Shown: positions 1-10,970, counted from the stretch's first letter. The stretch: 64,000 bases of DNA from Schistocerca nitens (GCF_023898315.1 NC_064617.1:618875000-618938999); one strand, 5' to 3'. The notes: generated from the sequence alone by a model not told the origin. Numbers and translations: made by a program.

Positions 1-164
1 GTCATGAGGGACTTGAAGTGGGAACAGATAGGTGAGTCTCGACTGTGTCGTTGCTCACTTAAGGATAGGTTTTGATAGTCGCAAGGCATAGAGTGATTTC
101 CCAGAGGCTGCTGACTATAGTGGAACTATCAGAAACAGAATAATCATGCGAATAACTTAGTCCA
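1..164. other. Unassigned AT-rich edge sequence
   Basis: No reading frame or recognisable repeat is visible. It may be part of the LTR or flank of the Gypsy family B copy that follows, but no convincing match to the reverse copy near 14.9 kb was seen here. Confidence 0.3.
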
Positions 165-666
165 TTTTATTGTCCCTCCGGTTATAACCGTTTTGTTACT
201 AATTTTTGAATATGGGTTAATATAAATAACGTCAAGTAAAATATAACGTCTATAAATCTGACAAAAATGTCGTCTCATCGCATCGAAATATGAGTTTCTT
301 TCATTACGCCACATGGTGAACAATTGCTAACATTGACGGCGGCTGTATTCAAGACGACCACCGTAGCAGAAAGAAGATGTGAAATTTCCTACTGAGAAGA
401 AAATACAGTTAAGAATGTCTAGTGTAAAATTTCCTAGAAAGCCTATTTCATTACCTACTATTGCTGAATTCGCTGTTAAAAGTCATAAAACATTTCAAGT
501 TCAAGAACTGTAATTCATTATCCACCCAGCGTAAAAATGGACTATAACGCGCTGGCGAACGAACAGAGTGTAGATCCCACAATCTTCGGATCGCAAATGA
601 AAGGTTACGTAATTGTAACAGTAATTGTTGAAATAATAATTGTGTTGTTTGTTCAAAATGTTCGAC

Positions 667-855
667 TGTGTGTGAATTCCAAAGGGACCAAACTGCTGAG
701 GCCATCGGTCCCTGGACTTACACACTACATAAACTAACTTATGCTAAGAACAACACACACCCACCCATGCCCGAGAAAGGATTCGAACCACCGGCGGGAG
801 GGACCGCGCAGTCGGTGACATGGAGGGCTCAAACCGCACGGCCGCTCCGCGCCGC
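667..855 (-). repeat. tRNA-derived SINE, type B, minus strand
   Basis: Read on the minus strand it has a tRNA-like head with a B-box (GGTTCGAATCC-like, near 780-790) followed by the conserved tail with the dinucleotide-rich and GTCCCTTTGG-like 3' end. The same layout occurs at 2986-3193, 29573-29718 and 47680-48042. It interrupts the leader of the Gypsy B forward copy. No clear target duplication was found. Confidence 0.7.
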
Positions 856-1425
856 TCTATTTTTACATATATTTGACACTGACATTACAGCGAGAATAGG
901 AGAATGTTACCAGTAAAAAAAGAATAAAATTATGGGCACTGAAGAAAACTTTCTCCAGAGACAAGTAACCGAACTTCAAGGAGTGGGAACAGAAGTGTGT
1001 AACCAAAAGGTAGGATCAAGAACATTCCGTTGATCACAGCACGCAACAGTAGTTTCGTCACAACATCCTGATCCTTAACCTTCTTAAAAGATTTTTGCAA
1101 GATATAATATTTATGGTAAAGTTGATTTGTCAGTACAATAGGAAACGATTTTCATATACCTAACAGGGAGAATAATGAGGAGCCATTTTGTCGCGAACGT
1201 ATGTCAAGTGTGAAATTTTCCACAACTATTGACTTTCTGTTATATTTTAATAATTCAGTTACAGTGTGTACCTTTCATTGTAAGTAAAAATCGAATCAAG
1301 TGTCAACGAGAACATAAATACTGAATCAGGATTTACTGTATTACATAATGAAAATGACAATGCACTGTAGCAGGGTGGCACTGTCGCAGTAGAAAACAAT
1401 ATACAATAAAAATGACTAAGTAAAC

Positions 1426-1655
1426 TATTTTGTTAATGAGGGCGCGGGGGTTGGGCAATCAAACCCAGTTAATTATTTCGGCTAATATTCATTAGAGAAT
1501 TCTAGAGAGAATATTCATTAGAGAATATTCATTATATTCAATAATCACAAGAGGAAGAAGTATACTTTGAAAAGGCCGGGTGATACGGGACGATGTCAGT
1601 TAGATTATATCATGGTCAGATAGATTCCGAAATCAGATCCTGCATCGTAAGACGA
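1426..1655. repeat. Filler insertion with a 118 bp copy of the nearby LINE endonuclease region
   Basis: Positions 1537-1654 are nearly identical (one visible mismatch) to 2400-2517 in the LINE downstream. The match stops abruptly at 1655, where Gypsy B sequence resumes. The left part (1480-1536) holds short direct repeats of ATTCATTAGAGAAT. Compared with the reverse Gypsy copy at about 13.74 kb, roughly 20 bp were replaced. This looks like a patchwork repair insertion using the LINE as template. Confidence 0.6.
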
Positions 1656-2058
1656 TGGACAGAAAGTCAGACCAAATGATGCCACACGGCGAACAGTCGA
1701 TGAGGTACATTCACAATCTTCAATAGGAAATGTCTCTTTTGATTATAATTTGGATAGAAACAATGCAACAGGCTTAGGGCATTTTCCGAGATCGTTATTG
1801 AGTGAACAGAACTGACACACACATACTCATGCTATAGAAGAAGTGTAATGATGATCACTTCATTGGCAAAAGATTCCGGATAGTCCCGCATTCAAATCTC
1901 TGTGAGGGGACTGGCAAAGGAGAGATGACTATGAGAAAGATACTGAATAATCAACGATAGGATAACGTTCTACGAGTCGCGTAGTGTTATGTCAGAAGCT
2001 TGAGGGTGGTAGGGAAGCCAGAAAACCTGAAAATGGAAATCCAAATGCTCAAAAGTAA

Positions 2059-2580
2059 ATGGAGAGAATACAGGATTTCTTGTCAGAAGAGTACAGGGTA
2101 ATATCAACAGTAGCGGAAAATGGCATAGCGGATGTAAGATTCGTTATGAATAGGAAAATAGAGCAGCGAGTATGTTACTGTGAACAGTTCAGTGACAGAA
2201 TAGACAGAAAAACAACACTGACAACAATAGTTCAGGTATATGTGCCGACGTCGCAAGCTGAAGATGAAGTGGAATGCAGTTGTAGGGGAAGGAGTAGAAG
2301 GAAAGGTTTCAGGAGAATATGGGTTTGGGGTAAGGAACGAGAGGGGAGAAAGACTAATTGACTTCTGTAATAAATTTCAGCTACTAATAGCGAATACTCT
2401 TCAATAATCACAAGAGGAAGAAGTATACTCTGAAAAGGCCGGGTGATACGGGACGATGTCAGTTAGATTATATCATGGTCAGATAGATTCCGAAATCAGA
2501 TCCTGCATCGTAAGACGTACCCTGGAGCAGATATAGACTCAAATCACAATCTAGTAGTGATGAAGAATAGGCTGAAATTT
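2059..2580 (+). pseudogene. LINE copy 1 endonuclease domain, broken
   Basis: The segment from 2059 reads as an APE-type endonuclease: the run ending IVQVYVPTS near 2245 corresponds to the usual VQVYAPTS strand. After a frameshift near 2265, the sequence at about 2370-2560 resembles the family stretch with IDYI and PGAD..SDHNLVV (seen here as LDYIM and PGADIDSNHNLVV). These are the metal-binding and catalytic histidine end of the domain. The role would be nicking the target DNA for target-primed reverse transcription. Frameshifts at about 2265 and 2360 prevent a continuous product. The N-terminal part, upstream of 2059, is badly decayed. Confidence 0.7.
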
Positions 2581-2985
2581 AAGGGATTAATCAGGAAAAT
2601 CAATATGCAAAGAGGTGGGATACGGAAGTAATAAGGAATGACGAGATACGGTTGAAGGTCTCTAAGCCTGTAGCTACAGCAATAAAGAATAGTCCAGTAG
2701 GCAGTATAGTTGAAGAAGAATGGACATCTCTAAAAAGGGCAGTCACAGAAACTGGGAAGAAAAACATAGGTACAAAGAAGGTACCTGCACAGAAACCATG
2801 GGAAACAAAAGAAATACTTGAGCTGATCGATGAAGGAAGGAAGTATAGAAATGTTCATATAAATTCAGGAATACAGAAATACAAGTCGCTGAGGAGTGAA
2901 ATAAATAGGAAGTGCAGGAATGCTAAGACGTAATGGCTGCATGAAAAATATGAAGAAATCGAAAAAGATATGGTAGGCAGAAGGA

Positions 2986-3193
2986 AATGTTCAAGTGTGT
3001 CTCAATTCTTAAGGGACCAAACTGCTGAGGTCATCAGTCCCTAGACTTACATACTACTTAAGCTAACCTAAACCAACTTACGCTAAGAACAACACACACA
3101 CACCCATGACCGAGAGAGGACTCGAACCTCCGGTGGGAGCGGCCGTGCAGTCCGTGACATGGCGCCTCAATCTGCGTAGTCATTCCTCGCGGC
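2986..3193 (-). repeat. tRNA-derived SINE, type B, with 11 bp target duplication
   Basis: A minus-strand SINE flanked by AGGCAGAAGGA at 2975-2985 and 3194-3204. It sits inside the LINE between the endonuclease and RT regions. The tRNA-like B-box lies near 3120-3130 (minus strand). Confidence 0.85.
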
Positions 3194-3224
3194 AGGCAGA
3201 AGGACTAACTCGGCTTATAGGAAA

Positions 3225-3519
3225 GTGAAAACAATCTTCTGTGAAATTAAAAGCAAACGCGGCAATATCAACAGTGCAACGGGAATTCCACTGTTAAATG
3301 CAGAGGAGAGAGCCTATAGGTGGAAGGAGTCCATTGAAAGCGTCTATGAGGGGGAAGATTTGTCTGAGGTGACAGAAGAAGAAACAGGAATGGATTTAGA
3401 AGAGATAGGGGATCCAGTATTAGAATCAGAATTTAAGAGAACTTTGGAGGACTTACGATCAAATATGGCAGAAAGGATCAATAACATCCAATCAGATTTT
3501 CTAAAATCCTTAGGGGAAG
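3225..3519 (+). pseudogene. LINE copy 1 linker between endonuclease and RT
   Basis: An open stretch of about 100 codons, acidic in the middle (SEVTEEETGMDLEEIGDPVL), followed by the segment that normally leads into the RT fingers. It is cut by the SINE starting at about 3520. The preceding piece 2652-2933 belongs to the same linker in another frame. No catalytic motif is present. Confidence 0.55.
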
Positions 3520-3717
3520 TGATTCAAAAATGGCTCTGAGCACTATGGGACTTACCTTCTGAGGTCATCAGTCCCCTAGAACTTAGAACTACTTAAACCT
3601 AACCAACCTAAGGACATCACACACATCCATGTCCGAGACAGGATTCGAACCTGCGACCGTAGCAGTCGCGCGGTTCTGGACTGAAGCGCCTAGAACCGCT
3701 CGGTCACAGCGGCCGGC
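3520..3717 (-). repeat. tRNA-derived SINE, type A (SgRP1-like), minus strand
   Basis: It carries the hallmark type A head (GGCCG..GTGGCCGAGCGGTTCTAGGCG, read on minus), a B-box GGTTCGAATCC, and a tail ending in CCATTTGAACC-like sequence. It interrupts the LINE reading frame just before the RT. A clean target duplication is not visible; only TTCA is shared. Confidence 0.85.
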
Positions 3718-3723
3718 TTCACG

Positions 3724-5095
3724 TTGCTGAGTAGATTGTATGAGTCTGGTAAGATAATGTCTGACTTTCGGAAAAATAACATCCACACCATTCCGAAGAC
3801 TGCAAGAGCTGACAAGTGGGAGAACTATCGCACAATCAGCTTAACAGCTCACGCATCCAAGTTGCTGACAAGAATAATATACAGAATGATGGAAAAGAAA
3901 ATTGAGTATGTGTTAGGTGATGATCATTTTGGCTTTAGGAAAGGTAAAGGCACCAGAGAGGCAATTCTGAAGTTGCGGTTGATGACGGAAGCAAGACTAA
4001 AGAAAAATCAAGACACATTCATAAGATTTGTAGACCTATAAAAAGCTTTCGACAAGGTAAACTGGTGCAAGATGTTCGAAAGTCTGAGAAAAATAGGGGT
4101 AAGCTATACGGGGAGAGGGGTAATATGCAATATGTACAAGAACCAAGAGGGTCTAATAAGAGAGGACGACCAAGAAAGAAATGCTCGAATTAAAAAGGGT
4201 GTAACATAGTGTTGTAGTCTTCCGCCCCTACTAATCAATCTGTACATCGAAGAAGCAATAATGGAAATGAAATAAAGGTTCGGGAGAAGAATTAATATTC
4301 AAGGTGTAAAGGTATCAACGATACGGTTCGCTGATGACATTGCTATCCTGAGTGAAAGTGAAGAAGATTTATATCATCTGCTGAATGGAATGGACTGTGT
4401 AATGAATACAGAATACGGATTGAGAGTAAATCGAGGAAAGACGAAAGTAATGAGAAGTATCAGAAATCAAAACAGCGAGAAACTTAACAACTGGATTGAT
4501 GGTCGCGATGTATATGACGTTAAGAAATTCTACTACCTAGGCAGCAAAATAACCAATGACGGATGGAGCAAGGAGGACATTAAAAGCAGACTAGCACTGG
4601 CAAAAAGGGCATTCCTGTCCAAGAGAAGCCTACTAGTATCAAACATAGGCTTTAATTTGAGGAAGAAATTTCTGAGTACATACGTTTGGAGCACAGAAGA
4701 GGGTGTGGAAGTGAAACATGAACAGTGGGAAAACCGGAATAGAAGAGAATCGAAGCGCTTGAGATGTGGTGCTACAGACGAATGTCGAAAATTAGGTGAG
4801 CTGAAGAGGTAAGGAATGAGGATGTGCTGTGCAGAATCGGAGAGCAAAAGGAATTTGTGGAAAACACTGACAAGGAGAAGGGACAGGATGATAACACATC
4901 TGTTAAGACTTCACGGAATGACTTCCCAGGTACCAGAGGGATCTGTTGAGGGCAAAAACTGTAGAGGAAGACAGAGACTGGAGTACTTCCTGCAGATAAT
5001 TAAGGACGTAGGTTGCAAGTGCTACTATGAGGTGAAGAGGTTGGCACAGGAGAGAAAATCGAGGCAGCCGCATCAGCCAGTCAGAAGACTCATGA
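3724..5095 (+). pseudogene. LINE copy 1 reverse transcriptase and C-terminal tail, broken
   Basis: Fingers and palm read NYRTISLTAHASKLLTRIIY (near 3822-3880), GFRKGKGTREAIL (near 3930-3970), and, after a stop at about 4040, the AFDKVNW strand. The active-site strand RFADDIAIL lies at about 4325-4350. The thumb and YLGSKI motif follow (near 4540). A frameshift at about 4690 is followed by a tail at 4816-5095 with the RRDRMITHLLR and EGKNCRGRQR basic motifs. Nonsense and frameshift mutations at about 4041, 4208 and 4275 inactivate it. It would have copied LINE RNA at the nicked target. Confidence 0.8.
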
Positions 5096-5115
5096 GAAAA
5101 AAAAGGAAAAAAAGA

Positions 5116-5470
5116 ATCAGGAACAATTGCATCACTTGGGGGGAAAGGGGAAGTACAGGAATTTCATCAAGCAACTTCTGTTTATGTAATATCTTAGACT
5201 TCGCGGCGATTTTGTGACATCTCTTTGAATCGGGTGTACTGCCGGGGGTCTGCGTTTTTCTAACACAATATTTCGACGTCGCACCTTGGCGTCTTCATCA
5301 ATACCTGATGAACACGCCGAGGGGAACACTTTCAATTATTTATTGCACAAGAACCTAACATTGTACAGATATCATAATATGTCATTTTGAAGAGAAACCC
5401 TGAAAGTTTTTATTTCATGTATACCACCAGAGCGTAGTTTGGTAATTTGTCGATAGTCAGCGCTAGTCGC
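5116..5470. other. Unassigned sequence after LINE copy 1
   Basis: No gene. At 5240-5320 there is a block around GACGTCG with flanking GACGCC/GGCGTC words that reads like a repeat terminus, but I cannot assign it. The remainder is AT-rich. Confidence 0.3.
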
Positions 5471-5474
5471 AAAC

Positions 5475-6047
5475 ATGGCGAGTTCAGGTGCGGAGTCAGC
5501 TTTCTGTGTGTTAGAGTTCGACAAAAACAAGTGTGCTACAGCTGTTTAACTGATGTTTAGAACCAAGTACAGTAAGAAACCACTAACAAGGAAGGCCATT
5601 TACCACTGGCACAAGAAATTCGTTACTACGGGTTAACTGTGCCCGGCAAAGAGAAGCGGACGTCCCAGTGTAAGTGAAGTGTGCCGGCCGAAGTGGCCGA
5701 ACGGTTCTAAGCGCTTTAGTCTGGAATCGCGCGACCGCTACGATCGCAGGTTCGAATCCTGCCTCGGGCATGGATGTGTGTGATGTCCTTAAGTTAGTTA
5801 GGTCTAAGTAGTTCTAAGTTCTAGGGGACTGATGACCTCAGATGTTAAGTCCCGTAATGCTCAGAGCTATTTGAACCATTTGATTGAAGTGAATGTGGAG
5901 TGCGTACAAGAGACATTCACAAGGAGTCCAAACAAATGGGTACGTCGTGAACTCTAAATAGCTCCAATGACAGTGTTCATCTTTCAGCGGGATAGGGCTC
6001 CACCCAATTTTCATCATGAAGTTTGTGGATACCTGAAACACATGGCC
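5475..6047 (+). pseudogene. DNA-transposon transposase remnant (HTH domain, internally deleted)
   Basis: The frame starting at ATG 5475 reads as the N-terminal helix-turn-helix of an insect mariner-related transposase family (the DUF4817 type, from memory): EFDKNKCATAVQLMF, KAIYHWHKKF, CPAKRSGRPSVSE. A SINE (5682-5884) sits in the frame, and sequence on its far side continues with VECVQETFTRSPNKWVRR. The product then jumps to FQRDRAPPNFHHEV (5977-6025), the region of the second catalytic aspartate, so most of the core is deleted. The minus-strand LINE 2 abuts at about 6048. Role would be cut-and-paste transposition; it is inactive. Confidence 0.7.
5682..5884 (+). repeat. tRNA-derived SINE, type A, 7 bp target duplication TGAAGTG
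   Basis: A full-length type A SINE: head GCCGGCCGAAGTGGCC, B-box GGTTCGAATCC, tail ending TTTGAACCATT. It is flanked by TGAAGTG at 5675-5681 and 5885-5891. It lies within the transposase remnant. Confidence 0.9.
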
Positions 6048-7850
6048 ATTACCTTTTTCTGCCTTCCTTGCCGCCCAAACGTCCCTCATTCGTTCGCTGT
6101 GTTTATGTTTCCGGTCCTCTGTCTATACTTCTTGTCGGCTTCGTGTCTTCGGCTTCATCTTGGTTGCCTTTTTGTTTGCCCATATTTCTTTCATCCTCCG
6201 GCTGTGATCTTGTTTGCGTTCTTCGGTCCATTTTACGCTTGTTATTTTGTCACCGTGTGTCTAATGTAGTTTACTTTCCTGAATGATGTTTCTGAATTTT
6301 ATTCTTTCGTTTATTGTGTCTGGTGTGATGTTGAGTTGGTTCAGGCCGTTTTCTACCTCTGCCACCCTTTTGTTGTTCTAGTGGTTACCCAGTCAAATAT
6401 CTGTTTGTTGAGTCTATGTGATGGCATTCTGTATAGTTGTCCATAGAATTGTAGTCTGCGTTTTCTAATCTTTTCTGTGATTGTCTCCGTTTGTTTGTAT
6501 AGTTCCTCTGTAGGTTTCTTTAGCCACATTACATTGTTGTTAGTTGCGCCAAATATTTTCCTATTTTCCGCTCTACTTTTTCTGGTTGTCTGATACGTGT
6601 ATGTCCTAGGATTAGTGTGGTCTCTGCTGTATACAGTGCTTCGGGGAGCACCACCTTGTCGATGTGCGTAATTTCGCTTTTGTGAGATAGACTTCTTGTT
6701 GTAATGGTTCCACACTACTTTGTGTGCTACGTCCAGTTTAGTTTTGCTTTCTTCGTTGGAGTCTCTGCTCATTTTTAGTGTTTCATGGAGGTATTTGAAG
6801 TTCGTCATTTTGTAAATCTTGCCGTACTTGTGTTCATAGATGAGAGTTTCTTTGTGCTCATTAACTGTGTCTTTTCGTAAGAGATGTGTAGTCCAGTTTT
6901 GGAAGCGATTTTGTGTGGTTTTTCAATAGCTTCTTTTGTTTCGTTTATACCTTTCGTGACTATCGCCAAATCGTCTGCAAAAGCCAGGCATTTCATCTGT
7001 AGGTTTCCTAAGGGTATCCCCTGTTGTGATATTTCCCATTCTTTCATTATCTTATCTAACACTAGATTGAAAAGGAGAGGTGAGAGGCCATCGCCTTATA
7101 GGACACCTGTGCGAGTTAGAAGGGCTCTGATAGATCCCCGCGGAACTTTACTTTGCAGGTCGTGTTGGTCAAGGTTTGCTCTGTGATAGTGCGTGTCCTG
7201 TTGTCTAATTTGTATCCAGCTAAAATTTAGAAGATAGTTTTCCGGTTGATAGAGTCTTACGCCTTTTTGAATTCGACAAAGGTAATGATCAGGTTCTGTT
7301 TGTGCTGTAAAATAATTTTCAGGTTGCAAATTTGTTCAGCACAAGACCACCCTTTACGGAAGCCTGCTTGGTATTCCCCAATCAAGTCGTCCGTCTGGAG
7401 TCCTAGTTTGTTTAATAAAGCCTTAGAGAGGATCTTGTATGTGTCCGGTTGTAGGGATACCTTTGTAGTTGTTCGGGTCAGTCTTGTCGGTGTATCAGGG
7501 CAGTTTTCCAGTCGTTAGGAGTTTACATGGTTTCCCAGATGTCTTCCAAGATCCTGTGGACGACTTTGGTGAGTTCTGGGTCTTGTAACTTCCAGATTTC
7601 CGCGATTATGCCGTCTTCTCCTGGTGCTCTACAATTCTTGAGTAACTTGATTATTTCTTTAACTTCTTATAGAGTTGGAAGTTCACTATCTGGATCGTAC
7701 GTGCTCGGTTCTGTCATCAGTTATTTCATAGGGGGGTCCATGTTGAGGAGTTTTTCAAAGTACTTTGCCAGAATGTCACAATTGTTTTTGGTATTGGTTT
7801 CTAGGGTTCCATCCGGTCTTCTGAAGCACAAATTGGGTGGTTGATATCCG
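6048..7850 (-). pseudogene. LINE copy 2 reverse transcriptase and tail, broken
   Basis: On the minus strand the RT reads in pieces. APGEDGI lies near 7620. A GFRKG-like stretch (QAGFRKGWSCAEQI) lies near 7350. The active-site strand CLAFADDLAIV lies at about 6960-6995, within the open piece 6805-7062. The next piece (6353-6808) continues through a thumb/connection region to a basic tail with KIRKRRLQFYGQLYRM, and weaker tail sequence reaches 6048. Frame changes near 7250, 7100 and 6800 and several stops inactivate it. No RNase H is visible. Confidence 0.75.
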
Positions 7851-8169
7851 TTCATATTTTCTCTGAACGTTCTGTAGATGTTTCTTTGGTTATTCGTGAA
7901 GTCCGATTCGATCTCTGTCAGTCCCCTTTATCATACTGTCGTTTTTCACTGTGAATGATTTTGCTTTTATTGTTTCTGTCCTTTCAGGAAGTTCATCCGA
8001 TTCTCTGGGGATTTATGGCTACTAATTTTTTTCCATGCACTGATTCGTTGGTCAATAGCTTGGTCAAAAGTGTGGTTTCACCAACGGCGTTTCCTTGTGC
8101 GTGGTGCTTGTGGTAGCTTCATGACCTATCGGATTCTTCCTGAAAGTTGTGTCCAGTCTGTCGTTTCCT

Positions 8170-9075
8170 CCATTTTAATTTTGTCTAATATTTGTGTTTG
8201 GTTTAAAGTAAGGTATTCTGGATCTGGTCTAAAAATTTTGTTCTTCTGGAGCTTTTTCTTGGGCAAGTAGTAGGTGGTGGTCTGATTCGAAGTTTCCTTT
8301 ATGTGCGTCTATGTTCTGAATTTCTTTTTGTGAGTCTTTCTCGACTATTACGTGGTCGATTTGTAGTTCTTGCTTTCCACTGGGGAAGTTCCATGTGGTA
8401 AGTTTACGTGTTGGTTTCTTGAATTTTGATGGCATAATGGCGAGGTCGTGGCTTTTGCAGAAGTCTGCCAGGTGTTTTCCATTTTTTTGTGTCCTTGTGT
8501 AGAGTATGTTTTCCTGTGGTATTTCTGTATTCCTTTTCTTTCCCGAGTTTAGCGTTGAAGTCTCCCAGTATTATTTCGACTCTATGTGGAGGAATTTTCC
8601 TGATAGTTTCTTCCATTGACGCCCAGAAATCATCAATTTCGTCCGGGCTTTTCCTGTAGTAGTCATTAGTCGGTGCATGTGCGTTGATTATTGTGTAGAA
8701 TTTGTTGGCTTATTTCATTGTGACGGTGCTGATTCTTTCGTTTGGTGACGAAAAGTCGATTATGCTGTCCGTGATGGACCTGTGTACTGCAAATTCTGTA
8801 CCAAAAAGCCGTAGGTTTTTCAGTTGTCTCGATGGTTTTCCTTTATATATTCTAAAGTTCTCCGTGTTGAAATGGTCTTCGTCTGTGAATCGTGTTTCTT
8901 GCAGCGCACATATTTTGATTTGAAATTTTTCTAGAGTGTCTGTGAGTTGTTTCATCTTTCCTGTTTTCATCAGTGTGTTCACGTTGAGTCTGCCAATGTA
9001 GTGTTTGCGTTTGGTCTTAAGGGAGTTTGAGAAGCTCTGATTCTTCTCATGATGTCCGTGAGCGCCCGGAATCAT
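8170..9075 (-). pseudogene. LINE copy 2 endonuclease domain, broken
   Basis: The piece 8710-9075 reads LNVNTLMKTGKMKQLTDTL and ICALQETRFTDEDHF, the usual first strands of an APE-type endonuclease (the glutamate in QET is the metal ligand). Piece 8404-8616 gives VEIILGDFNAKLG, the GDFN motif. Piece 8229-8435 gives LQIDHVIV and SDHHLLLA, the catalytic D/H end. So all the expected motifs exist in order but in at least three frames. Confidence 0.8.
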
Positions 9076-9132
9076 ATGCTCACGACGATCCCAATCTATT
9101 GACCGGGGCCTGGGGTAATGAGATTTCTTTCG

Positions 9133-9420
9133 TTATACCATCATGATGTTTAGAAGTTGGATATACGACATGTTGCCGAGTACAAACTGACTTTCCAGAT
9201 CAGGAGGTTGGTTGAGGCCGCCACTGTCATGTGGAACAGACGCCTTTTGTAGCCGCCCACTGTGGGAACAGACGCTACTAGTAGTTTTGGTCCGCCCCAA
9301 GTACTTCATTTCCTCGGTACCACCTATATGTAGAAGACATTCCCCTATCCGCGGCCTGGAGAGGCACTCGTTTGCGCGTCTACTAACCGCTTTCATTGCA
9401 TTTTATGTTCAGGTTCACTG
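9133..9420 (-). pseudogene. LINE copy 2 upstream region
   Basis: An 87-codon open stretch upstream of the endonuclease. The segment around GGTGGTACCGAGGAAAT (9310-9325, minus strand) recurs at about 50319 in front of another endonuclease of the same family. It contains no recognisable domain and may be 5' UTR or a decayed leader frame. Confidence 0.45.
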
Positions 9421-9488
9421 GTAACTCTGTGTTTCAAAAAGCTCAAGTCTTTCTAAACGCTTGTTATTTATTATTTGCCGAAAAGCTG

Positions 9489-10284
9489 TCATCTATTCAA
9501 ATCATTTATTGTGTCTGTATGGTATATACATTCTGATAAACCTGTTAAACTCACAAAATTCCTATGCCATTGGGCTGGCCTCAAGTGAAATTTGGAAACA
9601 TAAGTATGTTTTCTGGTATGTGACTCGACACATTCATTCCACTTCGGATTTATGAAGTCAGCTGCATTATCAGACAGAATAGCTTTTGTTTTACCTACTC
9701 TCACCAAATATTCTCTCACGATTGGCTTAATAATAGGCCCCGTAGTTGGAGTTTTAGTGGAATACGCCTGCAGGTGTTTAGAAAACACTTAATACAAGGC
9801 TATTAGCTATTTCATTCCTGCTTTTGCGGTCGGCAAAGGTCCTGTGGCATCGACTGAAACGAGCTCAAGGGGCCTTACTCGTTTAACAGCATGTAATTCA
9901 CTCAATCGTGATCCGTTTAAGTGTCTGGTCTTTGAGAGATTGCACATTCCTTCATGACATGTACTCTACGGCTAATGTTGGGGAAAAAGGCAGTATGACG
10001 TTTTTTCTAGCTTACACGGTTACACCATAGTGACCTCACGAGTTTTGAGTATACCTGATAAAACTGTTTACAAATGCTTGGAGTAAACACTCTCGCCAGT
10101 TACCAGATTGAGGCGTTCGATGATAAAACAAAATTCCATCGTGTAACTTATAATGTGTTCTCAAGTCTGTATCATCAGTACTTGTTAGTTGTCTTACCTT
10201 GTTCCATCGAGTATGTTCGTCTTGAGGCAGACTCATATGTTTACACAATATCACATTATAGGACCTATATGTACCATCGTACAT
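9489..10284 (-). pseudogene. Gypsy B integrase remnant
   Basis: Piece 10036-10284 (minus) corresponds to the linker and zinc-binding N-terminus before integrase. The middle (about 9800-10030) contains a decayed zinc region and the first catalytic strand (SVDATGPL-like, stop-laden). Piece 9489-9788 has TGPIIKPIVREYLVRVGKTKAILSDNAADF, the strand carrying the second catalytic Asp, followed by the decayed third motif. The role was insertion of element DNA. Inactive. Confidence 0.75.
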
Positions 10285-10285
10285 G

Positions 10286-10970
10286 AGCAGAACCTTAAAG
10301 TCGGATGTTTGTTCTGTTAATTCTGCACATTCATTTCATCCTTGTGGAAATCTAGGCAGTGCATCAGCCAAAATATTTTGTTCACCTTTGATATAAATTA
10401 CCTCTAAATCGAAATCTTGAAGAAAGAAGTACCGTCTCGCTAATCCTTTGTGCAATGGTTTTCATATCAGTAAGAATGAAGAAGCCTTATGATCACAATA
10501 CATTTGGGTGCGTTTTCTCAGTAGGACATACTGGAATTTCCTTTTAGCCCATACTAATGCGAGAGCTTCAAGCACTTTCACATTCTATCATTGTGCAACA
10601 TGACATTGTCATAGTAGCAGTGATTGATTTTTATTATAGTGGTAAATCTGAGCCGGCCGAAGTGGCCGTGCGGTTAAAGGCGCTGCAGTCTGGAACCGCA
10701 AGACCGCTACGGTCGCAGGTTCAAATCCTGCCTCGGGCATGTATGTTTGTGATGTCCTTAGGTTAGTTAGGTTTAACTAGTTCTAAGTTCTAGGGGACTA
10801 ATGACCTCAGCAGTTGAGTCCCATAGTGCTCAGAGCCATTTGAACCATTTGGTAAATCTGAAACAACATTGCGATCCTTACCTGTTTATAGGTCATCTCG
10901 CATATAGATTTCTTTGTCATACCTTAAGAAATAATTGCTTTTCAACGTCATGTCACCACTACCGTTCTCC
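10286..10970 (-). pseudogene. Gypsy B RNase H remnant, split by a SINE
   Basis: On the minus strand, 10350-10580 reads ALALVWAKRKFQYVL, MYCDHKA and EVIYIKGEQNILADAL. These are the family's typical RNase H motifs (the DHKAL strand, the last ADALSR motif). Upstream sequence is interrupted at 10652-10850 by a SINE and becomes unreadable beyond about 10970. An in-frame stop follows the DHKA strand. Confidence 0.75.
10652..10850 (+). repeat. tRNA-derived SINE, type A, 11 bp target duplication GGTAAATCTGA
   Basis: A full-length SINE bounded by GGTAAATCTGA at 10641-10651 and 10851-10861. It is inserted in the RNase H remnant of the reverse Gypsy B copy, in the opposite orientation. Confidence 0.92.

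Larger units (their letters stand above)
165..1836 (+). mobile_element. Gypsy family B, forward copy: leader and start of gag (fragment)
   Basis: This stretch is the reverse complement of 13.56-14.84 kb with many small differences, for example the segments at 290-360 and at 1660-1830. The reverse copy continues into gag-like sequence, so this is read as the LTR/leader and gag start of a Gypsy-type retrotransposon. It holds no long open frame. A SINE (667-855) is present here and absent from the reverse copy. At 1426-1655 about 20 bp of the element has been replaced by about 230 bp of foreign sequence. The element breaks off near 1836 into LINE sequence. Family membership is inferred from the reverse copy, and the exact LTR limits were not resolved. 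Confidence 0.55.
1840..5115 (+). mobile_element. LINE copy 1 (APE-type endonuclease plus reverse transcriptase), decayed
   Basis: A plus-strand non-LTR retrotransposon. Endonuclease-like sequence lies at 2059-2580, a linker at 2640-3520, reverse transcriptase at 3724-4810, and a basic C-terminal tail at 4816-5095, followed by an A-rich end at about 5090-5115. Two SINEs interrupt it (2986-3193 and 3520-3717). Many stops and frameshifts make it inactive. It has no RNase H domain. The style of the RT and tail (YLGS motif, LLR/EGxxEGKxxxGRQR tail) matches insect elements often annotated as endonuclease-reverse transcriptase. I do not assign a clade. Confidence 0.8.
6048..9420 (-). mobile_element. 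LINE copy 2 (endonuclease plus reverse transcriptase), minus strand, decayed
   Basis: Read from 9420 down to 6048: a 5' region (9133-9420), endonuclease (about 8170-9075), a linker, reverse transcriptase (about 6800-7850) and a basic tail ending near 6048 with repeated HSERMRDVWAARKAEK-like modules. Its 5' region matches the start of the LINE at 50286, so both belong to one family. Frames are broken many times. Confidence 0.8.

Noticed and set aside
5690..5770. Genuine tRNA genes at the SINE heads (many loci with A-box and B-box).
   Set aside because: The heads are followed by the same SINE tail and flanked by target duplications, and they do not form complete tRNAs, so they are SINE parts.
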